Virus record (IMG/VR): IMGVR_UViG_3300028920_001543
Coordinates: 1-22,439 of that record
Direction: 5' to 3' (one strand)
Source of the DNA: a virus
Length of the DNA stretch: 22,439 bases
This document shows, one piece after another, positions 20,081 to 22,439 of the stretch; position 1 is the first letter of the stretch; the number at the start of each line of letters is the position of its first letter. Both the position numbers and the translations under genes were made by a program. Under the pieces are notes generated by a model. That model did not search any database, had not been told where the DNA came from, and saw nothing but the letters and a program-made list of their open reading frames with translations.

Positions 20081-22171
20081 ATGAAGGTGTTCGGCACAGA
20101 CAGGCTCATGGGGATGCTGTCGGCGCCGGCTGACAACATCATCCCTGATGACTTTGGGCAGGAGGTCACCAACTACGACCACAGCGCCCTCGGGCTGCTC
20201 GAGCGGTCGAAGCTGAACCTCGAGACGGCCTATGGTGGCAACGGCGGCTTCAGCGACATCCACGTCGACCAGAACACCGGCTACTTCTACTACTGCTCCG
20301 GGTCTGTTGTTGGCACCGACGATCCCGATGGGCCAGAGGACCTTGAGGTCCTGTATTCCGGGGGCTGCCCGCAGGCCAGCGAGTCGTACCCGAACTTCGT
20401 GTCACACCGCAACGCCATTTACGTGCTGGACTGCTGCCGGCCCGGTTTCGCCACCGACCGGAACTGGGCTATCGATGGCGCGGTCTGGCGAGCCATGGGT
20501 CCGCTCGAGTACACGATTCCGTTTACATTCATCTCGCCGCAGGGAACCCACACCGTAGAAGAGGTGACATCTGGCAACGCGATCACTGACGTTGACTTCA
20601 CCACCGAGGCCGGCAAAACCATCGTGACGTTTACCTCGGCACATGGTCTGTCCAGCGGCGACAGGATCTATATCGACTCGTCCATGGCCGGCGCAGAGCG
20701 GCTGGAAAACCGCTGTTACACCGTCTACTACAAGGACGCTGACGAGATCTACCTGCGTGACGCAGACGGCAACGACATCGACGGCACGAGCTACACTGCC
20801 TGGTCAAGCGGCGGGCTGGTGTACAAGGACGGCAACGGCCGCGTCGGCGGCTCGTACCGCTACGCGCTGACGTGGCGGGTGACCATGCCGTCGGGCAAGG
20901 TCATCGAGAGCGACCTACAGTACATCTACCCGGACGGCAGCAAGAACTGGCTGGACTACGATTTCAGCCTGTTCGTTACCACCGGACCGCAGGAGAAGGT
21001 CAGTCTCAAGATCGACAAGATCCCCCTGACCACGGTCCAGGACTACATCTACACCGGCGGAGTGTCTCCCCCCGTCCTGGGCACCGACGTGTTGGTCACG
21101 GCCAGGATCTGGCGCACCAAGGCCGACGACGACGACTTCTATCTGATGACCACCGAGGCCCACGCCTTTGTCGTCGGCAACACGGGCTCGTTCGAGGTCT
21201 ACGACACGTTTCAGGATGGCGATCTCGGGGCGCTGTACCGCTACAACCTCGGAGACAGCCAGGCAGCGCCGGCCGCAGAGATGGGCGCCAGCATGGGGGC
21301 CCGCCTGTACCTGGTGTCGAAAGACAACCCCAACCGTCTGTACATCAGCGAGGCCGGGCGCCCCGAACACTTCAACCTCGACAACTATATCGAGCTTGAC
21401 GAGGAGATAACAGCGCTGGGCGTGCTCGGGCGATCGCTGATCATCTTCTCCCCGTCTCGGTCGTGGCGCTATGAGCATGCCACGGGTGTCGGGATCTTGA
21501 CCGAGACCGACTCTCGTGAGGGCTGCAGGTACCGCCGGGCAGTGGCCAGCACGCCGCATGGCCTGTTCTTCGCCAACGAGCGCGGAGCCTTCCTGCACGA
21601 CGGCGCCTGGGCCAGCGAGGTCAGCGGGGGTATCCGGGACGTCTTCACCGACAAGTCCGGCGGCGAGTGGTCCATGTGCTACTACGACAACGAGATCTAT
21701 CTCGCAGGGCGCAGCGGCACCAACCTGTGCCCGGTGCTTTCTATGCGCGACGAGAACCCGCGCTGGAGAACGCACAACTTCTACACGCAGCACGGCGTGG
21801 CTTCGCCCGGCCTTGACTTCATCGCCGCGGACTACCTGAACAACCGCCTTGTCGGTGGCACCTCGGGCGGCTACGTCGCAACGCTGTTCACGTCAGGGGA
21901 CGATGCCTCTGCGACCTTCGTCTCCAAGGCGTATGGCGACGGCACAACCCGACGGGCCTGGCGGGTAGAGATAGACTGCGAGGCCGATAGCGAGGAGATG
22001 GACGTCTACTTCAAGTCCAACCGCTCGGACTACACGCAGATCGCCACGAGCCAGGGCACGGAGGGCCGGCAGGTCGTTTGGGTTAGCACGCAAGATGTTG
22101 TGGGCGAGTGGTTCACGGTGAAAATACAGAACGCCAACAAGCTGTATGGCGTGAAGGTGCTGGTTTACTGA
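20081..22171 (+). CDS. Tail hub / nozzle protein, beta-propeller-like
   Basis: A 696-residue protein resembling the propeller-type hub or nozzle of short-tailed phages (P22 gp10 class, 'packaged DNA stabilisation'). Characteristic stretches are NPNRLYISEAGRPEHFNLDN, ALGVLGRSLIIFSPSRSWRY and VASTPHGLFFANERGAFLHD, then GAWASEVSGGI: propeller blades seen in many such proteins. Residues about 160-250 look like an inserted beta domain of the FCCH type (TIVTFTSAHGLSSGDRIYID; NRCYTVYYKDADEIYLRDAD), common as an add-on in phage tail proteins. The C-terminus (VYFKSNRSDYTQIATSQG; WFTVKIQNANKLYGVKVLVY) is beta-rich. The ATG at 20081 lies two bases after the spike stop with a weak ribosome-binding site, so coupling is likely. 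It would plug the portal and carry spikes or fibres. Confidence 0.75.
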   Translation: MKVFGTDRLMGMLSAPADNIIPDDFGQEVTNYDHSALGLLERSKLNLETAYGGNGGFSDIHVDQNTGYFYYCSGSVVGTDDPDGPEDLEVLYSGGCPQASESYPNFVSHRNAIYVLDCCRPGFATDRNWAIDGAVWRAMGPLEYTIPFTFISPQGTHTVEEVTSGNAITDVDFTTEAGKTIVTFTSAHGLSSGDRIYIDSSMAGAERLENRCYTVYYKDADEIYLRDADGNDIDGTSYTAWSSGGLVYKDGNGRVGGSYRYALTWRVTMPSGKVIESDLQYIYPDGSKNWLDYDFSLFVTTGPQEKVSLKIDKIPLTTVQDYIYTGGVSPPVLGTDVLVTARIWRTKADDDDFYLMTTEAHAFVVGNTGSFEVYDTFQDGDLGALYRYNLGDSQAAPAAEMGASMGARLYLVSKDNPNRLYISEAGRPEHFNLDNYIELDEEITALGVLGRSLIIFSPSRSWRYEHATGVGILTETDSREGCRYRRAVASTPHGLFFANERGAFLHDGAWASEVSGGIRDVFTDKSGGEWSMCYYDNEIYLAGRSGTNLCPVLSMRDENPRWRTHNFYTQHGVASPGLDFIAADYLNNRLVGGTSGGYVATLFTSGDDASATFVSKAYGDGTTRRAWRVEIDCEADSEEMDVYFKSNRSDYTQIATSQGTEGRQVVWVSTQDVVGEWFTVKIQNANKLYGVKVLVY

Positions 22172-22407
22172 TGGTGTTCGGCCCGAACAACAGGCGGCGC
22201 AGCGACCGCGACGAGATCCGGCGGCTGGAGTCTGAGATCCAGCGGCTGCGCGAGCTTCTCGAGGCCCTGTACCACCAGATATATGACCCAGCTTACGTCT
22301 TCAGCCCCACCAGGCTGCAGCTGCCGGACGCCCCATCGCCTGACGCCTTGCCCGGCGAGGTCTACTACGACTTCGAGGACAAGGAGATAAGGGTGTACGA
22401 GCCATGA
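22171..22407 (+). CDS. Small coiled-coil protein, 78 aa
   Basis: A 78-residue protein coupled to the tail-hub gene (TGATG). Its N-terminal half is basic, then a short coiled coil (RDEIRRLESEIQRLRELLEA). The rest (FSPTRLQLPDAPSPDALPGE, then VYYDFEDKEIRVYEP) looks like a short beta hairpin as found at ends of tail-fibre or hub-accessory proteins. It overlaps the following gene by ATGA. A minor tail or fibre-assembly component is plausible by position; no family is recognised. Confidence 0.6.
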   Translation: MVFGPNNRRRSDRDEIRRLESEIQRLRELLEALYHQIYDPAYVFSPTRLQLPDAPSPDALPGEVYYDFEDKEIRVYEP

Positions 22408-22439
22408 CATGGAGAAAGCACAAGCTCACCCGCGAGCAG
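22404..22439 (+). CDS. Start of the next gene, truncated by the window end
   Basis: The ATG at 22404 overlaps the preceding stop as ATGA, as for other coupled pairs here. Twelve codons are visible (MTWRKHKLTREQ), open to the edge. Nothing can be said about function beyond likely membership in the tail operon. Confidence 0.5.
   Translation, partial: MTWRKHKLTREQ

Noticed and set aside
20915-21793. A 292-codon minus-strand frame opposite the tail hub
   Set aside because: It is antisense to a clearly coding propeller region, with no start signals.
1-22439. tRNA genes, CRISPR arrays, integrase, insertion sequences
   Set aside because: I looked for T-arm-like GGTTCAA stretches (one at 1592-1600, without a cloverleaf), spaced repeats, and recombinase or transposase motifs. 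None was supported, so the phage lifestyle is left open.

Overview
The window is a stretch of a double-stranded DNA tailed-phage genome (or an integrated or metagenomic copy of one). By eye it is GC-rich, roughly 60%. It carries a recognisable packaging and virion module: a probable small terminase, the large terminase, portal, scaffold, major capsid protein, decoration protein, two neck/adaptor proteins, a beta-helix tailspike-like protein and a large beta-propeller-like tail hub. A P22 gp10-like hub and the lack of any tape-measure, tail-tube or sheath gene in view suggest a short-tailed (podovirus-like) virion; this is inference. No integrase, tRNA, CRISPR array or insertion sequence was seen. 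Purine-rich Shine-Dalgarno sequences and several Sec-type signal peptides point to a bacterial host, whose taxon cannot be told from this window.

Layout. (1) 1-858: three small genes on the minus strand, one a four-cysteine zinc-ribbon protein. Two of them share an identical 36-bp translation-initiation region. A GC-rich hairpin lies past the last one. (2) 859-1714: about 850 bp with no convincing gene. It holds a likely minus-strand promoter, several inverted repeats including a long imperfect hairpin, and a TTGACA/TGTCAA palindrome. The coding strand is G/T-rich on both sides, so base skew flips here, as expected at a divergent control region or replication origin. (3) 1715-3104: small plus-strand genes with overlapping stops and starts and T/G-rich codon use. 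They include a secreted fibronectin-III-like protein with a C-terminal membrane anchor and a 36-residue single-span membrane protein. A terminator-like hairpin lies inside one reading frame. (4) 3104-12276: probable terS, a small secreted protein, a 2106-residue secreted polysaccharide-active protein, terL and a small zinc-ribbon protein. (5) 12278-17280: portal, FmdB-like zinc ribbon, scaffold, capsid and decoration genes, closed by a strong UUCG-loop hairpin. (6) 17296-22439: neck proteins, membrane-anchored tailspike-like protein, tail hub, a small coiled-coil protein, and the first 12 codons of a further gene.

The late genes sit within a few bases of each other, with ATGA, TAATG or TGATG overlaps, and look like one or two long transcripts. 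The standout feature is the set of exported proteins in and next to the packaging/tail block. About 6.7 kb carrying two signal-peptide proteins separates the terminase subunits. The larger of these combines a NodB-like polysaccharide deacetylase domain, a TIM-barrel glycosidase-like domain and a duplicated lectin-like module. Together with the FnIII membrane protein and the membrane-anchored spike, these look like tools for remodelling or occupying the host surface during infection, although an unusual virion role cannot be excluded.
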